A stretch of DNA of 64,000 nucleotides from Ectobius pallidus (lineage: Eukaryota > Arthropoda > Insecta > Blattodea > Ectobiidae). The notes below the pieces were generated by a model. The model was not told where the DNA came from. It worked only from the letters and a program-made list of their open reading frames with translations, and ran no database searches. The stretch's first letter is position 1. Each line of letters begins with the position of its first letter. The DNA lies in assembly GCA_964059195.1 (NCBI GenBank), contig CAXKWD010000009.1, forward strand, positions 146,873,890 to 146,937,889. Direction: 5' to 3'. Shown here piece by piece: positions 34,099 to 46,900 of the stretch. The position numbers and the translations under genes were made by a program.

Positions 34099-37000
34099 CT
34101 AAAACAAAAGACAATTCAGCTTTACCTGACTTTCCTGTTGAATAACTAACAACACTTCAGGCTCTCTTAAAATGTATATTTCTGTGCTCATGATCTTGTC
34201 AATCGGCTTTGGAATCCGACTTCTAAACAGTACTAATAAAGTAAAGTGTTCCCTATTACAGGCTATGGAGGCCCAGAGGGTTCCTGGAGGTTGAGGATCC
34301 AAGATTTTTAGACATTCGGCACATGAAGGTGGTAAGCCTTATGCACAGGCTGCCTTTACCCCCAGGATTGTTCCTGGTACTCATTTCTGTTAAAGGCTGA
34401 ATTGACCCCAGGGCCATATTATCACCAGAAGGATTAGGTCAATTGAAAAACTCCAATGACCTTATCGGGGATCGAACCCGCAACCTTCCAGTTTGTAGCG
34501 CAGCGCCTCAAACACTACACTACAGCATACCCAAACAGTACTAATACCCATACTAATATTAATAATGTTGCATTCCATGGATCCATGCATGTCCATAGTT
34601 TGATTTTTATATGACACTTTCATTAAACGGAAACCTGGCTTAAAGAGATAAATGTCCTGGGCCCTTGAAATCCCTTTAAAGACACGTTTTAATGTATTTG
34701 TATGTTCTGTATTTTGAATAAGTTTGTTTCTAGTTTACAGTTGAGTTTACGGAAACTTTCCAATGTTTCTGAATTCTTCTGGTGTTTTTATTTATCCATG
34801 TTCCACAACAGCCCTGGGTGAGCCAGTCTTATATTGGTTTGAATTCAAATATGTTCACATGCATTAGTCTATGAACAACCCTCAGACCTAGGTGAGAGGT
34901 GTGCAAACATTTCATTTGAATGGCTAGATGGTGTGCACCATAACGAATGTCCCGCAGATGAGTCAAACTCATATTGGCCTGAAGTTGAAAATCAATTCCT
35001 TTTCTCGCACAACTCGAATAATGAAATTAATTAAGGTAAGATTAATTCTGAAATGATTGCGTTCTCTCAGCTCTTAGTTTCTGGTGCGTATCTGAGATCA
35101 CGTGGGTGTGGGGAGTGGGCATGGCAAATATGAACCACTGCGCATGCACTCGACTGTACAGTATATAAAACTGTAGAAGTAATATGTAGAAAAATTCTGT
35201 TAGGAGCCCAGCTATTTATGTGGAAAGTTATGCTTACCAGCATGAAAGTGTGTCGATTAATGGGTATGATTTTGCCAGCAGTGAGCACAAACTCTTCAGA
35301 AGCTGCCATCATGAATAGGAGATTTCGTTGGTAAGGAATTTGAGATCCAACCCAGTCACTCTCCCATGCCACTTGCCTCACTTTACCCGACTGCAACCAA
35401 CAATTCACAATACATCCTATTATCTTTTCCCTGTCTCTTTTCAATATTATACCTGAGGGAAAATGTTTCACATACAATCTTGTTATAAACAGTAACAAGT
35501 CAAAGTGGGACATCCAATCCACAACATAAGGAATAATACAACAATTTATCAGTACAGAACAACATGAGACATATATGTTGGGATTGGAGCTTTTAAAAAC
35601 CCCTGTGAAGTCCTCTACTATTATTTTAGTTGTATGCCTAAACATGAAAAGATTGATTAATTTGGACATAACTCACTTTGCAGAGGTGTTTTGGGCTACA
35701 GAACTCGAATCCCAAGCAGTTTTTTTTTCCCCCTGGGCAGTGCTTTATAATCGTGAAATGCACCTTGAAGCTGATTTTTTAGGTTTTCAATTAATTTTTT
35801 TAATTTTTTTATCCATGATTTGGGTAAGGTTCATGAATTTGTGGTATGTTTTAATCATTTCATTTCGAATCTGTATGACATTATGGCAGTACACAATTAA
35901 TTTTGTTAATTTAATTATTTATATTTATTACGTAATACAATATAATTAAGAATAAAATCAATGAAGAATTACAGTTCAAATCACATGCACTCAAGAGTTG
36001 GGTTGCTTCATGAGTGTCAAACTACATTTCCTTCACTCACATGTGGACTATTTCCCCGAAATTTTAGGAGCAGTCACATGGGCGTCGGCTTGGGGGGGGG
36101 AAAGGGGGGGCAACTGCCCCCCTCTGGATTGCCTTATGGATTCATTTATTTGTGGTACTCTTTGTCAACCTACAGTTGTAGCATGGAGAATAAAAAAATT
36201 AGAATTACTTTATAATGAGTTTAGCAAGTATTAACTAATTATCACTATAATATGTATTTATAATGATATCTCACCAAGGCCATTGCTCAAAAGAGCATAT
36301 TCTGTTAACTTAAAAAACTTTGTAGCCTCGTCGAATTCAGCTTGGGTTCAAAATAACGATCCGGTTAACTAAGTGAATATTAATGTGTTTAGCCTATCAT
36401 TTGAAATTGAGGTCCGAAATTGATTTTGCCCCCCTTAATAAAACTCCTGGCGACGCTGCTGAGCAGTCAGCAAAGAACAGGATGAAACGTTCCACCAAGA
36501 CATCAGAGATATGGAGGTCAAATATCAAGGAAGAACAAGAACATGCTTGCTTTACTGTTGGATGTTAACACGAGATATGCCTGAGATTGCACATTAAGAA
36601 AGAACGTCAAAAAGAGGTTTCAAAGGCAAAAGAGTATGTAGGTGGCGACAGTGATTTTCTTCCATTTAAACCTATAAAAAATAAAATCAATTGCTAACAA
36701 ATCAATTTGCATCACCAAGAATCGATTTTACATAGATTTAAATGGACTATTCCACTCATACACTGTGTGTTTGATATTGACCAATATTGTTTAGCAATTC
36801 ATCGGATAGACTAATCAAGATCATTTATCTTATAAAATGCTTGCTATTAATATGAGGATGCTGTTTTATCGATAAAACCGTCTGCACGTTACTGGACACG
36901 TAAGCATCAGTGTGCAGTGATTAATACGTCATATGCTGCCATTAAGCAACACGAAAAAAGATTATTTTATACAACACTAGCTGAAAAGGCCCGGCGTCGC

Positions 37001-37916
37001 CCGGGCTTTGTATTTTGTAATTTGAAATTAACTTATGGAGGACTTTCGATTTTGAAACTCTAGGTCCTTATATAATATGTATGTAAAACTTGAAATGAAT
37101 AAAAAGATTTATCAAACTATTCCATCAGAAAATCCTAGATATAGCTTTTTATGGCTCATAGAGGATGTCGAATGCTGCATTCCGTTGCTTCTACACATCA
37201 TGCCTGGGAGGGGTTGAAATAAGAAGAAACATAATTTACATAAGATTGTATTGACTTGACGGAAAATTTTATTTCTCATTCTCATGTTACAACCGTTTCG
37301 GGGCTGAAATAAAATTGAAATGCAGTATCACTTTCATACTTTGCTCCCCTAAAACCCGGGACATAATATACTGCGAGTATAGGACTCAAAATGTTCCATC
37401 CCATGCTTAGGGCCTATGATAAATCTCAACTAATACAAAGGCTACAGCTATGGATAACTGACTATTTACCGACTTCTGATATAGCATACTCACACACTTA
37501 AGTTGTACCTGCAATACGACCTCTTATTCTACATCAAAATGTGAAGTGAGAAAATATTTATTATGTCTAGGGTAGAGAAAGTTGTGTGACTTCATCACAC
37601 TGTGCTTTATTTTCGTGTAATTCATTTTTAAGTAATAATTTTCGCCAATATATTGCATCGATTCAATCATAATTCTTTAAAGTCCAGTTGTCAAGGCCCT
37701 ATGTGATCAGAGTAAACAATACACTGTTGTCTTGACAACTGAACAGATTTCATTTTTTTCAGTATAAAATTCTCAGAAATTATATAATTTTCAAGGGAAG
37801 GAGTATTTTGTTTGAATTTTAATGTTGACCGCTATACTTCCCGGGCTTAACTGGGTATGTGTGCAAAATTCCGTGTAAATTGGTAAAGAAATGTAGATTT
37901 GTATAAGGAACAAACA

Positions 37917-37947
<31 letters not shown>

Positions 37948-40900
37948 CCACAAACACACATTCGACTTTATATATTAGATAACTTGTTTAAAAATTAAAA
38001 TAATAGAAATGAACATCGACTAAAAACACAATTTTGATTCGGTACAGGCCAGTTCCTGTGCTTTTTTTCTGTTCTGATGTTAGGTTACCATTGGTAATAC
38101 TGATCACAACATGGTTACCCGAATCGATTCATGGATGGTTGATTCATGGTATGCTGTGATCTCACAGTGGTTAGTTTTGTTTTTATACAACAAAGCACAA
38201 AAGTATTTATTATTTGTATAATCAGTTACATTTTTATTCATGGAACAGTCCTAATAAATCCAACTCGAGTTGACGAGTTTTATTCATTCCTGCTTCGCAG
38301 TCGCGAATCTATCGACAAACTTGTCAACTCTGGTGGGATTACCTATGATAAAAACCACTGTTGGGGCAGATAGTACATGCAAAATTGTTCACGAGAATTC
38401 CTTTTCACATAGAATTTTAGCAAAAATATCAATATCGATTGTACCAAAAATGCTGACATGATGGAAAAAATGGAGGTCATTTCGAAATCAGCATACCCAA
38501 TAACATAAAACTCAGAAAAAATGTCTCTTGTATTTTTCAACAACTTCAATTTCGCAGGCCAGTATTATTATATCAACTGAAAAGGAAAATATGATTAATA
38601 ACAGGTTTGAATTAATAACCAACAATTTTACACACATAACTTACCTGCATTTTGGTTCAATAGTGCATATTCCAGAATTTTTTTAGCTCAAAACATGGCA
38701 ACAGAAATTAGCTTGCAATAAGAAACAACGGTAAATTTGCTGGTTTCATGATGAGACTGAGAGAAATGCTCACACCATAGCACAAGTTCGGACAACAAAA
38801 TATATATATACAGTGAAATACAAATCTTTACAGTGACATGGAAAAATGAAATATTTTAAAACCTCAGGTAGAGAGCAGGATAAACCAATCCCTTCCACCA
38901 ATCCTTTGTAAACAAGATATGACATTTTTTGTGAGCAAATTTACCGCTGTTTCTTATTGCAAGCTAATTTCTGTTGCCATGTTTTGAGCTAGAAAAAGTC
39001 TGGAATATGCACTATTGAATCAAAATGCAGGTAAGTTATGTGTGTAAAATTGTTGGTTATTAATTCAAACCTGTTATTAATCATATTTTCCTTTTCAGTT
39101 GATATAATAACACTGGCCTGCAAAATTGAAGTTGTTGAAAAATACAACAGACATTTTTTCTGGCAACCACTTGCAGGTTAACTGTTTACTCGCTGTTCAA
39201 ACTGGTGGTGCTGAATTAATTTGCAAATTTCTTTTGTGATCATAAATGGACAAACAATAGCAAATCATTCGTCATTTTCCTCTGAATCAAGAGCAAGGCT
39301 TGTCTTTCTTTATGTAAAGGCATATCTCAACCCTGTGGAAACACACATGATGTCGCAACACAACAGCGTGGCAATGCATGGTGCAATAATCACGTGAAAT
39401 ATTTAGCTACAGATGGCAGCTCAAGGCAGAGAACAGCTAACTGATAGTGTCAGAATGTAGATAACAGATGACACAATACATTTGCTTTGAATGGCTCCCA
39501 AAGAGAATTTCTTTCATCTGTAGCCTTATAAAGAAGTGCATCGTATATATTCGTCAATAGCACAGACAGCAGTGATGTGTGTTGGTGCATATATTATATG
39601 CTTGTAGTAGCTTACTAAATCCACAGTTACTATACTAGACACTTGTTTGACTGTATTACTAACGTGATTATTAGTTCTTATACTCGTACATAAACCAACC
39701 TCTTTCGTCAGCTCGCTCCCAAAGAAGCAAACACAGAACAGTTGTAAGAACACTGCAAACACTACCATGGATACCTGTATCATATCCTCGAAGTTACCTG
39801 AAAGCTGTAAATAAATGAGGCATCAGGATCCAAAAAGCTTCTTATCCATTTTGTATGATTTTTCACAAACTACGAAAAACGTTTATATAAGGTTTTCTTA
39901 AATATTCTGCTTAAACCTAAAGTTCAAACAATAGCTAACAACACAAAGAATCAGACTGCAAAGTTTAATCCTTCAAACTTTAAGGGTTATGTCATAATAA
40001 GGAATAATATTTTGGATAAGAAGTTATTTAGAACTGTACACTCAACAAGGCGGGTTCTGGAACTGCAACGCAGGGATTAGAGGGTATTTGGCACGAAAAC
40101 CTACCTTCTATCTTCAAGAAAACCTATTTAATTTTCATAAAAGATGTCATGGTGTGGTTATAATTTATATTATTAAAATATTCAAACGTTCTTAACTGCT
40201 GACATAAAAAGCCAGAATGAAAAAATAACTCCAAGAAACAAACATTTCAATTGAATATAATGTCCAGTATGTAACAAAGGAACGGATGGTTATGTTCTAA
40301 TATTCATCGTCGATATAGCAAGGGCATAAGTGCACTTTAGCTAAGTTTACGATTTATAATGAGGGAGATACGACGTAGTTTGGAACATTATTTTTTAACA
40401 GGATGATGGACAAGATGGAGTAGATTCAGAAACCATTGCTAACTCAATTTCGATCAAAAGTGGATATGACGGTTTTTGGAACCTGGTGCCTCAAATATAT
40501 TACATAAATAAAAATCTGATAGACCTTTCTCTAACATAAGCATAGACAATACAACTTTCTCATGAAATTCTAATACAGAGCCACTTTGCAGAGAATGTGC
40601 CTGATATTCGCGATGCAAAGTTAAGTTTTCTCAAATGATGGCTGACTGGCCATTCAAAAGATTTTTTATGAAAAAAATGTTGTAAATGAAAATTCTAGCC
40701 TTTAATACAAACACCTGATGTAGAAAATCTAAACAAAATCGTAAGAGCCATTTTTGGAATGAATGCAGAAATGAAATTTTCTTCGTGTAAAGAGGTAGTA
40801 AAATTAAGAGAAAGTCATTGCTAATTTTCATGTCACTTTGCTTTATGCGACTGCATTCAGGCAGATCAACATCATGACAAACTGGGCAAAACGTCAGCAG

Positions 40901-43900
40901 ATCTTTTAAATATGGAAGCCTAGAAGGTTTACGAGTCCATGCAATAAGAAGGAGTACAACAGCTCTTAACAGATTTTAAAGACTAAATTTATTAATTTAT
41001 AGAAGAACTCCAAGTAACGGGATTAATTGGGACCGGGCCCAATCCAGAAAATCAAATATCTGGATAGTTGGATAAATAATGAAAAAGGTCATTTCTTTTT
41101 TTAAAAAAATGTAAATTGTACAGTACTTACATAAAGTGTCACATCTTGAACATATCTTTACAAAGATTTAATTTTTCGTGTTATACCCTCAAAAAATAGA
41201 ATAAGATGCCATAATCATTATTATTAATCATTATTGTTATTATTATCATTATGTATTTCATGTTTTTGCCCTGGCTGAGTGGTAGAGAAGGCCTTATGGC
41301 CTTAACTCCACCAGGTTAAATAAATAAATAAATGAAATAAAATAAAATAAAATAAAATAAAATAAAATAAATATATAGAGTGATGTGGACAACCTTTTAC
41401 AATGAAGACAAATATTTATAAGCTTGCTATTTTATTGTGTAATTTTTAACTAATCTCCATCAAATTATCATGGGAAATCAAGAATTAGAGAACGTGAACC
41501 AGTTCAAATACTTAGGAAGTGTACTGACGAAAGATGCCTATTGCACCAAGGAGATAAGATCAAGAATTGCCATGGCCAAGAAAGCATTTATGAAGAAGAG
41601 AACTCTGCTAACTAGTAGTCTGAACCTAGAGCTACGTAAAAACCTGGTGAAGTGTTATATTTTGAGTATTGCTTTGTATGGATCAGAGACATGGACTTTG
41701 AGGAAATTAGAGAAGAAATATTTAGAAAGTTTTGAAATGTGGTGCTGGAGACAGATAGAAAATATAAAGTGGATGGACATGGTGACAAACGAAGAGGTTC
41801 TGAGTAGAGTGGGTGAGAAGAAGTCAATCATACACACAATTCGTCAGAGGAAAGCAAACTGGGTTGGGCACATTCTCAGAAGGAACTGCTTATTACATGA
41901 TGTCGTAGAAGGAAGATTGGAGGGTACAACTAGACTTGGAAGAAGAAGAATTCAGCTGTTGGACGATTTAAGGGAAAAGCGGAAATATTGGATGCTGAAG
42001 GAGGAAGCAGAGGATAGACAGTTTTGGAAAACAAAATTCACGTACCAAGTTTGAAAACCTGCCGGAAGGCAGAATACTTACTATTACTACTACTACTCCA
42101 TCAACAACATAATTCAATGTGGACATCCTTACCAGCATTATAAAAATATAATAAGCACGAAGTATAAATTAGCAAAACACATAGTGACCAGTGATTATGA
42201 TATATATAGACATTCCATAGTGAATTTAACAGACATATGATGTACATAGTCACATAACTACGCGCAAGCAATCTACTTGTAAGATTATTTTTAGGCTATA
42301 ACTCCAAGACAACTTTTAATTGTATATAAACATAAATGTGTTACTTTTAATATAGATAACGCGCAAGTACACTACTTGCAAGAATATTTTAGTCTACTAT
42401 TATAGGACAATTAGGTCTTTGAATAAAAACACTTTCTTCAACGCACTTTATTTACCTTAGTAAACTTCTGGACGGCCGTTTCGCAGGTGGTGTTCCTGCA
42501 TCATCAGCAGAGTGTCAAGGTAAATAAAGTGTGTTGAAGAAAGTGTTTTTATTCAAATATTTGTTACACAGCGCTAAAGTCGGACACAAGAATGAATGAC
42601 AATTAGGTCATCTAATATTTTATCCTTATCCAGCCCTCTTTCTTTACCAAACCACACATATACTTCAAATAGGCTATCCCGTGTTGGCAGCCCTTTATTC
42701 TTTAGCCAAAGTTCACAGAACGGCTTTGACATCCCATCAATGTGTATAATATTTTCAACATAAAACGTGGCTAAATATTTTATAATAAATTCAAGTATCT
42801 TATTATTGGTTAATCTAGAAAACGCGTATCTTTCACATTGAAATTTTTTAGTTAATTCAACATTCTAGATTCTTTTAGTATTTATTTTCTTTCTTTCCGA
42901 ATTTTTGGCATCCGTTCTGGAATCCTATTTTCAGTAAATCTGTTGCTGACATCGGTGTTCTGTGAGCTTTGGTCATTTGAATCCTCCGCTTCACTGCTTG
43001 AACTCTGTCGTGTGCTCTTGTCTCGTTTCTCGTCTCGTTGCTCTTTGGCTAACAATGGGCCCTGAAAGAGGGTTTTCCAATACTTGCTAATCAAAAAGCC
43101 ATTTGAATATGACCTCATAGCGATCTCGATAGTTGGAATTTGGCTAATTGGAGTTTTACTGCAGTTCATTATAGAGATTTATAAGTGAGATGTTATTATA
43201 ATTTTAGATATTAGACACTAACTTCTATTACCTCCCTCTGTGCTTAGATCCTGCTTGTTAGTCTGCTGGCCAATTACATTTAACAACAGTAGTCGAAAAG
43301 GTTGGTACGTTTATAGCAAGTCAAATTTATTTAGCTGGTCTAATTTTATTATGATGTTCTAAATAATGCATTTGCTGTTATCTGAGAGAAGTAAGATTAC
43401 TTACATTGATTGCAGTGAAAGCAGCAAAGCAGAGTTGAGCTGCCGCACCTAACAATGGAGAAAGGAGCACCATGTGGAACGTATCGTCTAGGAGGTGCAA
43501 GTACCTGAAATTAAACTCAAACATAATTCATTCAGAAACAAAAGACATGCATTATACAGATATATAACTACATACTTTATTCACCTGCTATTTCATCCTG
43601 TTTCATACGTAAACGGGGGGAAATTTTGGTGTTGTTGTTCCCTTTGCGAACCTCCTGACGATTTCCAACCAATCATCGCCTAGGTCTCCTTCATAGTTGT
43701 TGAGGAGTTTCCCCGTTCTCCTGATAATATGAAAGGCCTCGCATATCTTCCTCTGAGTAACGTCGCTCTCTACCTCTAAAACTTCAAAACCGCCGATTTG
43801 ATGATTGTTTTCAACCATGTGCTGACTTAGGCCGGTATTGGTGTTTTTGTTCCTTACATCGACGCCCGCAGAGTACGAAATCCCGAGAGAATGGATCGAA

Positions 43901-46900
43901 GTACACCACAGGGATACCACCTTTATGTTATGCGCCGAGGGTATGGAGGATGATTGTGCACAGAGTGGTTTTCCGAACGTGCACGGGAGCACGGGAGAGA
44001 CCCCTTCCAGCATGGACAACGTACCAACATGCGAGTAAACTTGAGTTCACCTGAGGAAGGCCTGGAGGTCAGGCTGAAACGTAGTGACCATTTTAAAGGT
44101 AAAATTTTATCCACTGTATATAAGTTTTAATAACAGTTTTAATCAATTTTATATCCATAACCGGTGGAAAGAGTTGGACCTGGCTTGTGAATTACCTGAT
44201 ATATTTAGTCAGTTTTGTTCCAAAACAAACATATATAGAAGGCTGTGGCTATATGCTTCACAGCCGCCATATTCTTGCATGGAAGTTCTTATAATAATAA
44301 TGAATAAATTCGCGAGGAATATGTTTATTCAAGCCAAGGAGCACTTCCTAAAGATTTTATTTTATAATACCGGTACTTGTAGTGCAAAATCAATAACTTA
44401 CGTTCAACTTCTGCAACCAATCTAGCATCGAAATATGCGTCCGGCCAGATCCACGTTTCCTATGAAAACTTCCGGTCGTATTATAGTGAAGTACCCACCT
44501 CTGAGCTGCTCTTTCATAAATATGGAACCTTCTCGCTGCTTCAGAGGCCGAAAAATGCAGGTCAATTACAGCCCTAACTACACTTTCTTTCAAGCTAGCA
44601 TTTGTAGGCCTATATGGCGCAATGACACAAAGCAAAATGAATTATGACAATACATTAACTTGAATATCGCGTGTTACGCTTTCTGCATTGTTCATTTTTT
44701 CCCTCCTGTCGCATGGCCTCATATGTTCCGAGAATGACCTGTATTTTATGTCTTTTATAGGAAACTTGTGAACTAATGCGTTAAAACTTTAATTTTAACT
44801 GCATACGAGTCCTGACATTTTTTATTTTTGACTAAATGTAGACCTACTTCTTGTGTTGACAATTTTTAAAGTGAATCCATGTGTTTACTTGTTGTGAATT
44901 GTAATTTAATGCAACATTATTACAGAAAATTTTTTCAAAATGAATTCTGTGGATTCTTTATTAAAGCAGCCATTTTCTTCATTACCTTTCAAAGAGAATC
45001 TTCAAATTAAAAGTTTACGAAGAGCAACACCTCAATTACAGAGAAATTATTTATTCCTGCCCTGCTCAGAGAAGTGTGCAGTAGCATGGATTAGTCTACA
45101 ATGCAATATTGCCATTTGAAGGGGTGATAATTTATTTGTACGCCAGTCTTATGACTAAAGTATCTGGATTCGATCGTCATGACTAGCGTGAGGGGAAGAT
45201 GGCTTGCCTCTCTTAATTCAACTCCCACCTCTGAACGATCTATCCCTGAATCACGTTTCTCCAGTGCCAGGAAGAAAAATTGTTACTGTAACGATTATTC
45301 AAGGGGAAAAAGTAATACCTATTCAACGTGTTTCAACAATGACATTTATAGAAAGTATTCATGGATGTGCGGGTGTGAAATTAGAAGTTCTCTCTTTTGT
45401 TTCCTTTACCTTTTGTTTAGTGGCAGTGACTCTTGGCCAAGAGAAGGCATAAAAGACCTAGGCCGTTTAAATGAATATGCAAAAAAATTATCAACCTACA
45501 TTTTAACTTGCAGCACGCTAGCTCAACATTTCATGAGCAACCACTGGCTTAGTTTAAAAATAAATGACCCTTCATCTATTTTATAATTAAATAGATATTT
45601 TAAATTTAAGCAACAGACTTTAGTAGGAGTCTGAATAACTCATTTGCAGATATAACCGAGAATCTTCTCTATTGCTAACTGTCCCGCCCCCCTCAAATTT
45701 ACAATTAATTAATGGAGCAAAAACATTTCAGGTTGTAGACTGGAGATCTAAATTCATTCTTGTGTAAATGGTATAAAAATTGGCCAATTCATGATTGAAA
45801 TGTGCGAGTTACGAGACAAACATGTTACCACCCCAGCAGTAGAGCACATCTAAGGGTTAATTCATAACTTAAAAAAAAAGTGTGCGTAGAACGCCATGCG
45901 ACAGAAGTGAAACTTGTTTTTTTAATTTTTTAATTTTTTTACTTTTTCGATTTTAGATTATAGGATTTTAATTTTTTATTATTGGATTTCAATTTTGGAT
46001 TATTGAACTTTTTAATACTGAGTTTTTGGATTTTTTAATTTTGGATTTTTGGATTTTTTAATTTTGGATCTTTGATATTTTAATTTTGGATTTTTTAAAT
46101 TTTGGATATTTTTATTTTTTATTTTTTAAATTTTTGATATTTGGATTTAATTTTTTCAAATTTTGGAATTTTGGATTTTAAATTTTAAGTTTTGGATACT
46201 TAGATTTTTTATACTGGAATTTTTATTTTTCAAACTTTGTATTTTTGGATTTTTCAAATTTTGGATCTTTGTTTTTAATTTTGGAATTTTGGATTTTTTA
46301 ATTTTGGATTTTTTAAATTTTGTATCTATGATTTTTTATTTTTTGGATTTTTAAATTTTGGATTATCAATTTTTTAATTTTGGATGTTTAGATTTTTTAA
46401 ATTTTGGATTTTTTAATTTTTTATTCCCCTTTGAGTATTTTATTTTGTCCTTTAAATCGTATCCCAATCATTGAGTTGATTAATGAACATACGTAAGCTT
46501 TCACAGCCGGAGTCATCATGGTCTACAATTTCCGGGCTGTTATGCTAACTGTTATGAGGATGCTCACCGCAGTCGTGAGCGAAACGTCAGCTCGTAAATA
46601 CCTAGGACCACGGCATAACAGCCCGGAAATTGTAGACCATGATTGAGTAGATTGTTTTCTGTGCAATCCATTCCGTCACATCTCATTAATTTCGTGACGA
46701 TTTTTGAGCGTGACACATTTTTCGATTTACCCCCTACCATGGCTAAAGAAGTTTCACTTAAAAAATCCAGGTATTTAAATATTTAATGGAACATCCACTA
46801 CCATAATGACTACTTAATATTTGTGTAAGCACTGTCTGCAGAAACTGCCACTGGCTTTTGATAGAACTGTTTTAGTTGAGATACTCACTTCTTAATTTCC

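Noticed and set aside
36383..36568. Open frame crossing the edge of a hAT-like MITE
   Set aside because: It spans an element boundary and its target duplication, so it is not an ancestral gene.
41470..42054. Host gene resembling craniofacial development protein 2
   Set aside because: Such annotations usually come from LINE endonuclease-RT proteins. The motifs here are LINE C-terminal and the copy is truncated with a repeat tail.
46163..46354. Phe/Leu-rich open frame
   Set aside because: It lies wholly within the T-rich minisatellite.
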